14,629 nt of DNA from Peribacter sp964404805. GTDB taxonomy: Bacteria; Patescibacteriota; Gracilibacteria; Peribacterales; Peribacteraceae. The notes beneath the pieces are model-generated. The model worked only from the letters and a program-made list of their open reading frames with translations. It was not told the origin of the DNA and made no database searches. Position 1 is the first letter of the stretch, and each line of letters starts with the position of its first letter. Positions 6,432-14,157 of the stretch are shown piece after piece. The stretch spans positions 1-14,629 of the forward strand of contig CAYOLJ010000020.1 of assembly GCA_964404805.1 (NCBI GenBank), written 5' to 3'. Both the position numbers and the translations under genes were made by a program.

Positions 6432-6713
6432 ATGCCAAAAATCACCTTTCTTCTCAGCGGTCAGGAAAAAACTGTAGATGCTCAGCCGGATCAGACTATT
6501 CTCGAGGTCGCCCAGGCAAACGACATTCCCATGGAAAGCGCCTGTGGGGGCAATGGGTTCTGTATGACGTGTAAGTGCCGCGTGCGCAAGGGCGCAGAGA
6601 ACCTCAGCCCCTTAAACGAACGCGAAGAAGCTATGGGTCTGGGGGGCAACGAGAGACTTGGCTGTCAGGCTCTGATCAAAGGAGATGCCACTGTGGAACC
6701 CGAAGCTGCTTAG
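6432..6713 (+). CDS. [2Fe-2S] ferredoxin, plant/adrenodoxin-like fold
   Basis: A 93-residue soluble electron carrier. Cluster ligands are C38, C44 and C47 (CGGNGFCMTC, spacing C-x5-C-x2-C) and C78 (RLGCQA); an extra Cys sits at 49. The beta-grasp start MPKITFLLSGQEKTVDAQPDQTILEVAQ and the ACGGNGFCMTC loop are typical of this ferredoxin class. The frame could begin at 6369, but MPKITF is the natural N-terminus, so the ATG at 6432 is chosen. It is divergent from sufC across 90 bp, which suggests a link to Fe-S assembly or shared regulation (inference). Its TAG stop overlaps the TAA of the convergent TPR gene by 3 bases within TTAG. No ribosome binding site is seen. Its redox partner is not encoded here. 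Confidence 0.93.
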   Translation: MPKITFLLSGQEKTVDAQPDQTILEVAQANDIPMESACGGNGFCMTCKCRVRKGAENLSPLNEREEAMGLGGNERLGCQALIKGDATVEPEAA

Positions 6714-7504
6714 GCTCTCGCAAGCGCCGAGATTTTCTTCTTCACGGACTCATTGTAGGGTTCGAGCCGGTTGATGCGACGATACACATCCTCAGCTTTT
6801 TCTGTATGACCCAACTGTAAGTAACACTCAGCCAGTAGGTGGAGAAGTGATGTATCACGGCTCAGTCGTACAACGGCTTTTTCGAGAAGAGGTGCCGCTT
6901 CTTCAAAGCGCTGTGCCGCGATGCAAGCACGACCCAGAGCTGCGCTGCGTTCAGGGGACTTGGGATCACGGTTGAGAGCCTCTTGATATGCATGACATGC
7001 TTCTACGTATTTGCCCTGCCGATAGTAGGCGAGGCCAAGATTCGCGAAATACGATACATCGTCTTGATGCTGCAGAAGCTCGCGATACATGGCTTCAGCT
7101 TTATGATCACGATCTGTAAGTAGGTAGAGTTTCGCCAGCTGTGCCTGCACATCGAATGCCTTGGGGTTGATCGTAAGTGCTTGAATAAAGGAGCGTTCTG
7201 CTTCCTCAAATTTCATCTGCGCAGAAGCCTTTTCTGCTTCGCGTGTGAGGGAACGAACCTGCTGCATTTCGATGGCAGAAACACGCGGACTCTTGCGCGG
7301 CTTTTCAATTTTTGTTTCTTCGAGGATCACCGCTCCACGTTCTTCGGCAGACTCTGTGCGCTGAGAGATGCTACGTACAAAACGACGAATTACATGATGA
7401 CGGACGAGCACGCGCCCGCCCAGGATCAGGCAGATACCGAGGAGTGAGCCGAAGAGAACGTAGACGTAAATCAAGTGACGGAAAAGGCTAGCATCCGGCT
7501 CCAT
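6710..7504 (-). CDS. membrane-anchored TPR-repeat protein
   Basis: 264 residues from the ATG at 7504; a TTG at 7519 would add five more. One N-terminal transmembrane helix (about 11-31, YVYVLFGSLLGICLILGG) is followed by a basic stretch (RHHVIRRFVR), a polar linker, and about five tetratricopeptide repeats covering residues 85-255. Clear repeat units include FANLGLAYYRQGKYVEACHAY and LLAECYLQLGHTEKAEDVYR. The positive residues after the helix suggest the TPR domain faces the cytoplasm. TPR domains are protein-docking scaffolds, so no specific function can be given. It is the last gene of the tsaB-secA-holB block, 30 nt after the holB stop, and its end overlaps that of the convergent ferredoxin. 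Confidence 0.85.
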   Translation of the reverse strand: MEPDASLFRHLIYVYVLFGSLLGICLILGGRVLVRHHVIRRFVRSISQRTESAEERGAVILEETKIEKPRKSPRVSAIEMQQVRSLTREAEKASAQMKFEEAERSFIQALTINPKAFDVQAQLAKLYLLTDRDHKAEAMYRELLQHQDDVSYFANLGLAYYRQGKYVEACHAYQEALNRDPKSPERSAALGRACIAAQRFEEAAPLLEKAVVRLSRDTSLLHLLAECYLQLGHTEKAEDVYRRINRLEPYNESVKKKISALARA

Positions 7505-7534
7505 CTTTGGGCAAGACAATGAAGGAGGAAACCG

Positions 7535-8497
7535 TCAAGAAACCTTCATACCAAAGCGCTGAACGATAATGCCCCGGTGAGCGTTGGTGCGTAATCCTGC
7601 GGCAAGTTCGTGCAACGCATCAACGGACTGCCGAGGCGGCGGCATGTGCTCGCGAAGTGCCAGCGCGAGATGAAGAAGTAGTTGATTAGCTTCCGCTCCC
7701 CGCTTCAGGAGTGGATCAAGAATCTGCAATCTCTCTTTAAGAGAGCGTGTGCGCCAGAACGATATCGCTTTGGAGTGGATCAGACGATGGGCACGCAATG
7801 CCTCGGGATCTACCTTGAGCTCCTGCGCAATACCAGGTGCACCCTGCGCGAGATGAAGAATGAATTGTTGATCTTCGTCCTCCACGCCCTTAAGAAGAGG
7901 GAGAAGTTCTGAATGAGAAAGCGGATGGAGCCGCAGAACACGCATGCGCGACACAATGGTGGAAGGCAATGAGGCCAGTGACTGTGTTGTGAAGAGAAAT
8001 ACGAGTGATGGAGGAGGCTCTTCGAGAATCTTGAGAAGGGCATTCGCCGCCTCGGACTGCATGCGCTCTGCCGATCGAATGATGCAGCAGCGATAGCGTC
8101 CTGAAGCTGTTTCTTGCAGGCGCTCCTGCAGCGCACGAATATCGTCGATGCCGATCATATCGGTCTTCACATTTTTCTTTGCGCGCTCCTGCTGCGGAGC
8201 ATTGGATGTCTGCGCAATCACTGACCAATCTTCGCACTGATCGGCAATCCACAATTGATCGAGAACAAAAAGATCGGAGTGCATTATACGTTCACAGTCA
8301 TGCTGAATACGTTCCAAAGCTTCGAGGGGTTTATCGACAGAAAGGAGCTTGGTTGCGTACCACCGTGCCAATGTCATCTTTCCTAAGTGTCGAGGGCCTG
8401 CAAAGAGATAGGCATGACTGACGTTGCCGGTCTCAAGATCGCGTTCCAGTTCTGCTACGACAGTGCTGTGGCCAATGAAATCTTCAGGACAAGGCAT
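7535..8497 (-). CDS. holB: DNA polymerase III delta' subunit (clamp loader, HolB-like)
   Basis: 320 residues with the AAA+ clamp-loader fold. It opens with FIGHSTVVAELERDLETGNVSHAYLFAGP, has the DIRALQERLQ helix and the region AANALLKILEEPPPSLVFLF, and then TIVSRMRVLRL, which carries the arginine finger of the usual SRC motif. It would help load the sliding clamp at replication forks. The P-loop is degenerate: GPRHLGKMT at 34-42, with the second Gly replaced by His and the usual Thr by Met. This fits a delta' that does not hydrolyse ATP rather than DnaX. The four-Cys zinc site is reduced to a single Cys (C68, before the HSDLF that matches HPDL). It lies 70 nt downstream of secA with its own possible -10. 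DnaX is the main alternative, but the degenerate P-loop and the length favour delta'. Confidence 0.88.
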   Translation of the reverse strand: MPCPEDFIGHSTVVAELERDLETGNVSHAYLFAGPRHLGKMTLARWYATKLLSVDKPLEALERIQHDCERIMHSDLFVLDQLWIADQCEDWSVIAQTSNAPQQERAKKNVKTDMIGIDDIRALQERLQETASGRYRCCIIRSAERMQSEAANALLKILEEPPPSLVFLFTTQSLASLPSTIVSRMRVLRLHPLSHSELLPLLKGVEDEDQQFILHLAQGAPGIAQELKVDPEALRAHRLIHSKAISFWRTRSLKERLQILDPLLKRGAEANQLLLHLALALREHMPPPRQSVDALHELAAGLRTNAHRGIIVQRFGMKVS

Positions 8498-8534
8498 GGA
8501 TGAACCATGGTAGCACGCACCACTGAGAAGTGTG

Positions 8535-8540
8535 ACTATA
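8535..8540 (-). promoter_or_regulatory. candidate -10 for holB
   Basis: In the 70-nt secA-holB gap the minus strand reads TATAGT, five of six consensus bases. It lies 37 nt upstream of the holB ATG, for a predicted leader of about 30 nt. The -35 region is weak, so the gene may also be read through from secA. Confidence 0.3.
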
Positions 8541-8567
8541 GAGAAACTTCGTTCTTATGGAGAATAC

Positions 8568-11279
8568 TCACAATCCCTTGCCATGACACTTCTTGTACTT
8601 CTTGCCGCTTCCACACGGACAGGAATCATTACGACCGACTTTGGCAACCGCCATTGGGCGAGCGGAGGGAGCAGCGACGGGCATACGGGCGATGGGGGAA
8701 TCTGCAGAGGCAGCCGCAGCCGCTGATCCCACGCCAGTCTGTGTTAGTTCTGCAGCGATCTGATCTTCGTTCGTCTGTAGATTCTGTAGCTCTTCGCGCT
8801 GTTCCTCGAGAGTGATACGAGCCGCAAACTGTGCAAAATCGATCTGCAGGAGCGTACGCACGATGGTGGAATCGATAGTGGCAATAAGCTGCTGGAATCG
8901 CCGAAAGCCCTGATCCTTGTACTCAATGAGTGGATCACGCTGTGCATAGCCCGCGAATGCCACCTGCTCTCGCAGGTGCGACATGTCGTCGATGTGATCC
9001 ATCCAATGTGTGTCAATGGAGCGAAGTGTGATGATACGTTCGGCTTGTGCAATTGTGGCAGGCTGCTCCTCTCGGCACTTGGCCTCGTAGAAGGCCTGAA
9101 TGAGCTTCACAAGAGCTGCTGTCAGCTCGTCTGTAGAGGAGAATGACCGAAGTTTCTCTTCTGTTGCGACCTCGGTGAGAGCGGGGTGCAGCGCCGCGAG
9201 ACTCTCGATGATTTCTTTAAGGTTCCATTCACTCGGATCAATGTTCATTGCATGCACAGCTGTAAGGGCATGCATCTCTGTTTCAATCGCTGTAAGAATA
9301 TCCTTATGGAGAGGTTGGGATTCGACGGCTTCTTCGGGAACATTGTCAGCAACAGCAAGGCGTTCGAGGATTTTCTGTCGACGTGTATAGATGATTTGGC
9401 GGTGCTTGTTCATAACATCGTCGTACCGCACCACATGACGACGAATGTCGAAGTTATGTCCTTCCACTTTCTTCTGTGCTCCTTCGATAGAACGAGAAAC
9501 CATCCCATTCTCGAGTGGAACGTCATCGGGCACCTTGAGCCGCTCCATGAGCCCTTTTAATCGATCGCCACCAAAGAGACGCATGAGATCATCTTCCATT
9601 GAAACGAAGAACTGGCTCTCGCCAGAATCCCCCTGACGACCGGCACGACCACGCAACTGATTGTCGATACGTCGTGCCTCGTGGCGTTCGGTGCCGAGAA
9701 TGCAGAGACCGCCGATGGAGGCAATCTCGGACCCGAGTTTGATATCCGTACCACGACCGGCCATGTTGGTGGCAATCGTGATGGTGCCTCGCTCACCTGC
9801 CTTCGCCACGATTTCTGCTTCCTTTTCATGATGCTTTGCATTGAGCACCTGATGCGGAATTTTTTCCTGTTCCAAAAGCATGCTCATCGCCTCGGATTTC
9901 TCAATAGACGTTGTACCAATAAGCACGGGCTGCCCTTTTTCATACTTCTCTTTGGCAATGACAGCTACAGCCTTGAATTTCGCTTCTACTGTTCGATAAA
10001 TCGCGTCGGCCTTATCATCACGCACCATGGGTTTATTGGTGGGGACGATAACAACCTTCAGTTTGTAGATCGTCTCGAATTCTTCCTCCTCTGTCTTGGC
10101 CGTACCGGTCATGCCTGCGAGTTTCGAGAATATGCGGAAGTAGTTCTGGAACGTAATGGTGGCGAGCGTTTTTGATTCGCGCTGCACCTCCACGTTCTCT
10201 TTGGCTTCGATTGCCTGATGAAGCCCGTGGCTGTAGCGCCGCCCTTCCATAAGCCGACCCGTGAACTCGTCGACGATAATAATCTCACCCTCCTTCACCA
10301 CGTAATCCACGTCACGTTGGTACATAGCATGCGCCCGCAGCGCCTGTTCAATGTGATGCACTTCGGCAAATCCCTTCTCGGTATAGATATTGTCGAGCCC
10401 GAGCAGCTGCTCCATCTTCTTCACCCCCTCCTCTGTGAGAACAGCTGTCTTCTGCTTCTCGTCTTTGTTGTAATCCACATTCTCGACGAGCTGCCCCACC
10501 AGTAGTGAGTACTGGCGATACTTATCAGTAGATTCGCCGGCAGGCTGACTGATGATAAGTGGCGTACGCGCCTCATCAATAAGGATCGAGTCTACTTCGT
10601 CCACAATGGCATAATGAAGGCCGCGCTGCACCTGACGATTGAGCGACGTCACCATGTTGTCACGTAGATAGTCGAAACCGAACTCGTTGTTCGTTCCGTA
10701 GGTGACATCGCAGGCATAGGCCTCCTTGCGCTCGTCATTGGATTTCTCGTGGACAATGATACCCACCGTGAGGCCGAGCGCCTCGTACAGTATGCCCATC
10801 CACGTGGCATCGCGTTTGGCGAGGTAATCGTTGACGGTGATGACATGCACACCTTTACCTCCCAGGGCATTGAGATACACCGGCATGGTGCAAACGAGCG
10901 TTTTTCCCTCTCCCGTCTTCATTTCAGAAATATTGCCCTGATGTAGCACGACTCCGCCAAGCACCTGTACGTCAAAGGGCACCATGTTCCATACGAATTC
11001 CTGCTTGCCCAAACTCGCTTTTTTTCCTGACTCCTTGAGAAGTTCGCAGGCACGAATAACCGTGGCGAATGCCTCGGGCAAAAGTGCGTCGAGGGTTTCG
11101 CCCTTCGTGATGCGATCTCTGAATTCCTGTGTCTTCTGCGGGAGTGACTCGAGAGTGAGTGATTGAATGGCGTCGGTCGCATGCTGTTTCTTCACGCGTT
11201 CGACGACAGGCCGGAGCTTCTTAAGCTCCTTCTCATTGGGATCGCCAAGAAACTTGTTCATGAAATCAATGACACCCAT
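8568..11279 (-). CDS. secA: preprotein translocase ATPase SecA
   Basis: Complete 903-residue motor that pushes unfolded preproteins through SecYEG. The start MGVIDFMNKFLGDPNEKELKKLRP is the standard SecA N-terminus. Walker A MKTGEGKT is at 120-127 and the DEVD box (DEVDSILIDEARTPLIIS) at 227-230. Later come the TGTAKTEEEEFETIYKL segment, the helicase motif TNMAGRGTDIKL, GRAGRQGDSGESQFF, and the scaffold segment with HWMDHIDDMSHLREQV. The tail is a Pro/Ala-rich linker and a zinc-binding SEC-C motif, CPC-x8-CH at 887-899, as in SecA proteins that bind SecB or ribosomes. The length is close to E. coli SecA. It lies 90 nt after tsaB on the same strand and probably shares its transcript. The ATG has no Shine-Dalgarno sequence. 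Confidence 0.98.
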   Translation of the reverse strand: MGVIDFMNKFLGDPNEKELKKLRPVVERVKKQHATDAIQSLTLESLPQKTQEFRDRITKGETLDALLPEAFATVIRACELLKESGKKASLGKQEFVWNMVPFDVQVLGGVVLHQGNISEMKTGEGKTLVCTMPVYLNALGGKGVHVITVNDYLAKRDATWMGILYEALGLTVGIIVHEKSNDERKEAYACDVTYGTNNEFGFDYLRDNMVTSLNRQVQRGLHYAIVDEVDSILIDEARTPLIISQPAGESTDKYRQYSLLVGQLVENVDYNKDEKQKTAVLTEEGVKKMEQLLGLDNIYTEKGFAEVHHIEQALRAHAMYQRDVDYVVKEGEIIIVDEFTGRLMEGRRYSHGLHQAIEAKENVEVQRESKTLATITFQNYFRIFSKLAGMTGTAKTEEEEFETIYKLKVVIVPTNKPMVRDDKADAIYRTVEAKFKAVAVIAKEKYEKGQPVLIGTTSIEKSEAMSMLLEQEKIPHQVLNAKHHEKEAEIVAKAGERGTITIATNMAGRGTDIKLGSEIASIGGLCILGTERHEARRIDNQLRGRAGRQGDSGESQFFVSMEDDLMRLFGGDRLKGLMERLKVPDDVPLENGMVSRSIEGAQKKVEGHNFDIRRHVVRYDDVMNKHRQIIYTRRQKILERLAVADNVPEEAVESQPLHKDILTAIETEMHALTAVHAMNIDPSEWNLKEIIESLAALHPALTEVATEEKLRSFSSTDELTAALVKLIQAFYEAKCREEQPATIAQAERIITLRSIDTHWMDHIDDMSHLREQVAFAGYAQRDPLIEYKDQGFRRFQQLIATIDSTIVRTLLQIDFAQFAARITLEEQREELQNLQTNEDQIAAELTQTGVGSAAAAASADSPIARMPVAAPSARPMAVAKVGRNDSCPCGSGKKYKKCHGKGL

Positions 11280-11291
11280 GTTCGGGAGCTG

Positions 11292-11300
11292 AGGATAGCA
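11292..11300 (-). promoter_or_regulatory. candidate extended -10 for secA
   Basis: The minus strand reads TGCTATCCT (TGn plus four of six -10 bases), ending 12 nt before the secA ATG. A transcript from here would have a leader of about 5 nt. There is no clear -35. The rest of the 90-nt tsaB-secA gap holds only a short stem, GTGG/CCAC at 11329-11343. Confidence 0.22.
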
Positions 11301-11369
11301 GACGCAGCGCGATCTTCTAAAGGAAAGGAGTGGCTTTTCACCACGGCGAAACCTTCAGGCGAAGCCGGG

Positions 11370-11978
11370 CTACCACCCACGACCGTACCACGGCTCCAAG
11401 AGATTCTGTGTATAGGATCGACTGCCAAGGAATGAGGGCAGCACATCCGTAAGAGGTTGAAGTATGAGGGAAGTGAGTTGCTTCTCCTGAAAGAGATCTC
11501 TGTGCTCAGGAATGAGCTCGCCAGCCCACACCGCCCCTTGTGGCACCTGCTGTAAAAACACATCGGTCGTGAGGTGCACCGCCTCTGGCCAGAGTGCAGC
11601 AAAGGAGCCAAAACCCCGTACGAAGAGCTCTTGCTTTTTAGTGGAGTGGAGCCACACAAAGTCTTGATCAGATGCACGAGCTTGCAAGAGATCGCTGAGG
11701 TGAATCCCTGTCCCCGAAATCTTCAGTTGATGAATGAGCGTATTCGCAAACCCCACGACTACTCGCAAACTCATGAACCCGCCCGGGCCGACAACGCAGG
11801 CCACGTGCGTCAGTTCTGCAGGGATCCAACCTGTCTCACGCAGAATATCCTCAAACAAGGGGAGTAATTCTTGATCTCCAATGCGATGGTCAATGGATTT
11901 GGAGGCGATAACCGATTCGTCATCGCAGCAGGCGAGAAGCCCATCGTGGCTGGCCAGATCGAGAAAGAGATAATGCAT
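11370..11978 (-). CDS. tsaB: TsaB-like protein of tRNA t6A37 synthesis
   Basis: 202 residues from the ATG at 11978. The open frame runs up to 12092, but that part overlaps the divergent glycosyltransferase, and MHYLFLDLASHDG is the natural start. TsaB is the partner that binds and stabilises TsaD when threonylcarbamoyl is moved onto A37 of ANN-decoding tRNAs. Family signs are the opening beta strand FLDLAS, the helix DQELLPLFEDILRETG, the loop VVGPGGFMSLRVVVGFANTL (64-72 matches the usual GPGSFTGLR), and the EPWYGRGW tail, which recalls the Pro-Tyr-x-Arg end of the family. The ASKC-fold motifs are altered (Gly for Ser, Met-Ser for Thr-Gly), so this is a divergent member. It heads the minus-strand block with secA and faces the glycosyltransferase. 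Confidence 0.78.
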   Translation of the reverse strand: MHYLFLDLASHDGLLACCDDESVIASKSIDHRIGDQELLPLFEDILRETGWIPAELTHVACVVGPGGFMSLRVVVGFANTLIHQLKISGTGIHLSDLLQARASDQDFVWLHSTKKQELFVRGFGSFAALWPEAVHLTTDVFLQQVPQGAVWAGELIPEHRDLFQEKQLTSLILQPLTDVLPSFLGSRSYTQNLLEPWYGRGW

Positions 11979-11998
11979 GAGAGAACCAACATTACCGC

Positions 11999-12033
11999 TT
12001 AAAGCGAAAAGCCAAAAGCTATAAGCTACCAGC
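11999..12033. repeat. imperfect heptanucleotide array in the tsaB/glycosyltransferase gap
   Basis: Five consecutive 7-nt units read TTAAAGC, GAAAAGC, CAAAAGC, TATAAGC and TACCAGC; all end in AGC, with a consensus close to nAAAAGC. The array fills most of the 61-nt divergent gap and ends 6 nt before the glycosyltransferase ATG. It includes TATAAG (12020-12025), which could serve as that gene's -10. A short palindrome, CGCTTAAAGCG (11996-12006), overlaps its left edge. Confidence 0.6.
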
Positions 12034-12039
12034 TGACCA

Positions 12040-12906
12040 ATGCCTTCCCTCTCCGTCGTCATCCCTACATTCCGGCGACCAAATATCCTCAAGCTCTGCC
12101 TGAAGTGTCTTGATGCGCAGACTGTCGCCGATGAGCTCGAAGTGATCGTGGTGAGCGACGGCCCGGATCCTGAAACTGCGGCTCTTTTTCGTGAACCTAC
12201 GCCCTACGCCCTACGCCCTATCACCTATCTCGAAATCCCCAAATCTCAACAGGGCACAGCGCGCAACGCAGGTGTAAAGCGGGCCACTGCTCCATTCACC
12301 CTCTTCATCGGCGATGACATGCTCCTGCAGCGCGATGCTTGTGAGCGACATCTGCAGAGCTTCGCGACTCAGCAATCTCGGGGTAGCTCCTTCGTCGTAC
12401 TTGGATTCGCCACATGGGATCCCGTCGTCGAGATCACGCCTGTCATGCATTGGCTCGAGCGAAGTGGGTGGCAATTCGGGTATCCGAAGATCGCGAAGCA
12501 CGCGCACAACTTCCTGCCAATGAGAATTCAGGAGCGCTTCACCTACACCAGTAATATCAGCGTTCCCACAGACATCGCTCGAACATTTCGTTTTCGTGAA
12601 GATATGACCCTCTATGGCTGGGAAGATGTGGAATGGGGGCTCCAGATGAAGCAGGCAGGTATTCGTCTGTACTACGAACCAGATGCCAAAGCACTGCACC
12701 ACCACCACATGACACTGCAAGATTCTCTCAGGCGGGCAGAGACGCTCGGCCAATCTCTTGTGGAACTCGCACATATGAATCCGGCATTTCAACAGAAAAT
12801 CGCGCCCTGGCGTCTCGCAATCCAAGGTGCACTATCACTTCTGCCAACGATGGAAGGAAAACATCGCCGCGCCTTCCTGCGAGGAATGAAGCAAGCGAAT
12901 CATTGA
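12040..12906 (+). CDS. family 2 (GT-A) glycosyltransferase
   Basis: 288 residues, no transmembrane segment. The GT-A fold starts at once with LSVVIPTFRRPNILKLCLKCL; VVSDGPD (38-43) binds the nucleotide, QQGTARNAGVKRA (70-82) is the conserved helix, and LFIGDDML (88-95) carries the DxD-type metal-binding acidic pair. A C-terminal GWEDVEWGLQMKQAG followed by HHHH matches the acceptor/catalytic region of GT2 enzymes that resemble the GT7 C-domain. It should transfer a sugar from a nucleotide donor onto a cell-surface glycan or lipid; donor and acceptor cannot be told. Residues 53-64 are encoded by a heptanucleotide repeat between the nucleotide-binding strands. It is divergent from tsaB and 55 nt upstream of ftsW, so a cell-envelope role is likely. 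Confidence 0.88.
   Translation: MPSLSVVIPTFRRPNILKLCLKCLDAQTVADELEVIVVSDGPDPETAALFREPTPYALRPITYLEIPKSQQGTARNAGVKRATAPFTLFIGDDMLLQRDACERHLQSFATQQSRGSSFVVLGFATWDPVVEITPVMHWLERSGWQFGYPKIAKHAHNFLPMRIQERFTYTSNISVPTDIARTFRFREDMTLYGWEDVEWGLQMKQAGIRLYYEPDAKALHHHHMTLQDSLRRAETLGQSLVELAHMNPAFQQKIAPWRLAIQGALSLLPTMEGKHRRAFLRGMKQANH
12196..12230 (+). repeat. heptanucleotide tandem repeat inside the glycosyltransferase gene
   Basis: Three perfect copies of CCTACGC (12196-12216) are followed by two related units, CCTATCA and CCTATCT, all in register. They encode roughly residues 53-64. Since 7 is not a multiple of 3, slippage by one unit would shift the frame and truncate the enzyme. Confidence 0.85.
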
Positions 12907-12944
12907 TAAATCATCCCTGCAATGAGCCTAACAGCGATGGGTCA

Positions 12945-12953
12945 TGGTATGCT
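12945..12953 (+). promoter_or_regulatory. candidate extended -10 for ftsW
   Basis: TGGTATGCT is TGn plus a hexamer with four of six consensus bases. It ends 8 nt before the ATG at 12962, so a transcript would begin within a base or two of that codon. If used, it rules out the alternative ATG at 12944. Confidence 0.3.
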
Positions 12954-12961
12954 GCGAGCCC

Positions 12962-14143
12962 ATGTTCCGCCGAACGGACTTTCTTCTGCTGGGCATCACC
13001 GTGGTACTCACCCTCTTTGGGCTCGCCATGATTTCGAGCGTGAGCGTATTCGAGAGTTATCAAATTACACAGCGCTTGGTCGCACAGGGTTTGCGCGAAG
13101 TACCGAGTAACTCGTTTTACCTTTGGCGGAGTTTCCGACACGTTCTTTTTGGATTTGGGGTTATGGGATTCACCATGCTCGTTCCCTATCGCCTCTGGCA
13201 GAAGTTGGCATTCCCTATGTTCGGTGCAACGTTACTGCTCCTCTTTGCCGTCTTTATTCCGGGATTGCGCGCAGAATACGGAACTGCCCAGAGTTGGCTA
13301 CGGCTCGGGTTTTTCTCGATGCAGCCTTCGGAGCTTTTGAAGTTCACACTCATCTTCTACCTCGCGCTGTGGCTGCAGAAACGAGAGCAGTTAATCAGCA
13401 CCTGGAAGGAGGGCTTCATTCCCTTCGCCACACTCTTAAGCTTGAGCACTGTGCTTGTCGCTTTTCAGCCAGACTTGGGATCATTTCTCGTGCTTTCATC
13501 AATTGCTGTCGTCATGTTTTTCGTAGCGGGAGGAAACATTGGCCACGTGATTCTGGGAGGCACCATGGCCGGCATTCTCGGGCTCCCGCTGATTCTGCAA
13601 AAGGAATACATCCGTAACAGGTTTCGTGCTTTTCTCTCACCCGAAGATCCTTCGATCTCCGAGACCATCGGATTCCAGATCAAACAGGCGCTCATTGCCA
13701 TTGGCAGTGGGGGGGCATTCGGCGTGGGGTACGGAAAGTCGGTGCAGAAATTCGGGTACCTGCCTGAAGTGCAGGCCGACACCATTTTTGCGGCCATGGC
13801 CGAGGAACTGGGATTCTTTCGCTTGCTCATCATTCTGGCGATGTTCGGCATTTTCATTTGGCGCGGATATCGCATCGCTCGCGAAGCGCCGGACCGCTTT
13901 GGATTTCTCGTCGCCACAGGCATCACCACATGGATTGCCTTTCAAACCGTGCTGAATATTGCGGTGAATCTTGCGCTGTTCCCACTCACCGGCATCACGT
14001 TGCCCTTTATAAGCTATGGAGGATCCTCGCTGATCTCTCTTCTGCTCGCCGTTGGCGTTCTGCTCAACATCTCCATGCACTCTACGGCGGCGGCGGCCGT
14101 TGCCCGTAGAACAGAGAAAAGAACCTCTTTCTCCCGCTCGTGA
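12962..14143 (+). CDS. ftsW: FtsW-type SEDS peptidoglycan glycosyltransferase
   Basis: 393 residues from the ATG at 12962 (an ATG at 12944 would add MVCCEP). A multi-spanning SEDS protein that polymerises lipid II at the septum with a class B penicillin-binding protein. Visible family marks are AQSWLRLGFFSMQPSELLKF, FQPDLGS, FRAFLSPEDP, TIGFQIKQALIAIGSGGAFG, then FGYLPEVQADTIFAAMAEELG with the presumed catalytic Asp at 273, and near the end LPFISYGGSSLISLLLAVGVLLN. About ten membrane helices can be traced, and the protein ends in a short basic tail. RodA is the alternative, but the adjacent murG and the EVQADTIFA wording favour FtsW. murG begins 37 nt downstream, as in dcw clusters. Confidence 0.93.
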   Translation: MFRRTDFLLLGITVVLTLFGLAMISSVSVFESYQITQRLVAQGLREVPSNSFYLWRSFRHVLFGFGVMGFTMLVPYRLWQKLAFPMFGATLLLLFAVFIPGLRAEYGTAQSWLRLGFFSMQPSELLKFTLIFYLALWLQKREQLISTWKEGFIPFATLLSLSTVLVAFQPDLGSFLVLSSIAVVMFFVAGGNIGHVILGGTMAGILGLPLILQKEYIRNRFRAFLSPEDPSISETIGFQIKQALIAIGSGGAFGVGYGKSVQKFGYLPEVQADTIFAAMAEELGFFRLLIILAMFGIFIWRGYRIAREAPDRFGFLVATGITTWIAFQTVLNIAVNLALFPLTGITLPFISYGGSSLISLLLAVGVLLNISMHSTAAAAVARRTEKRTSFSRS

Positions 14144-14157
14144 TGTAATGACATCTG

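Noticed and set aside
7530..7540. Strong plus-strand GAAGGAGG resembling a ribosome binding site
   Set aside because: It lies at the end of the minus-strand holB gene and no plausible plus-strand coding frame starts after it.
9681..10175. 164-residue plus-strand frame inside secA
   Set aside because: It is fully antisense to the conserved secA motor region and has no recognisable domain; a shadow of secA codon use.
11979..12092. N-terminal extension of TsaB (38 residues)
   Set aside because: It would overlap the glycosyltransferase start and translate the heptad array; the TsaB fold begins at MHYLFLDLAS.
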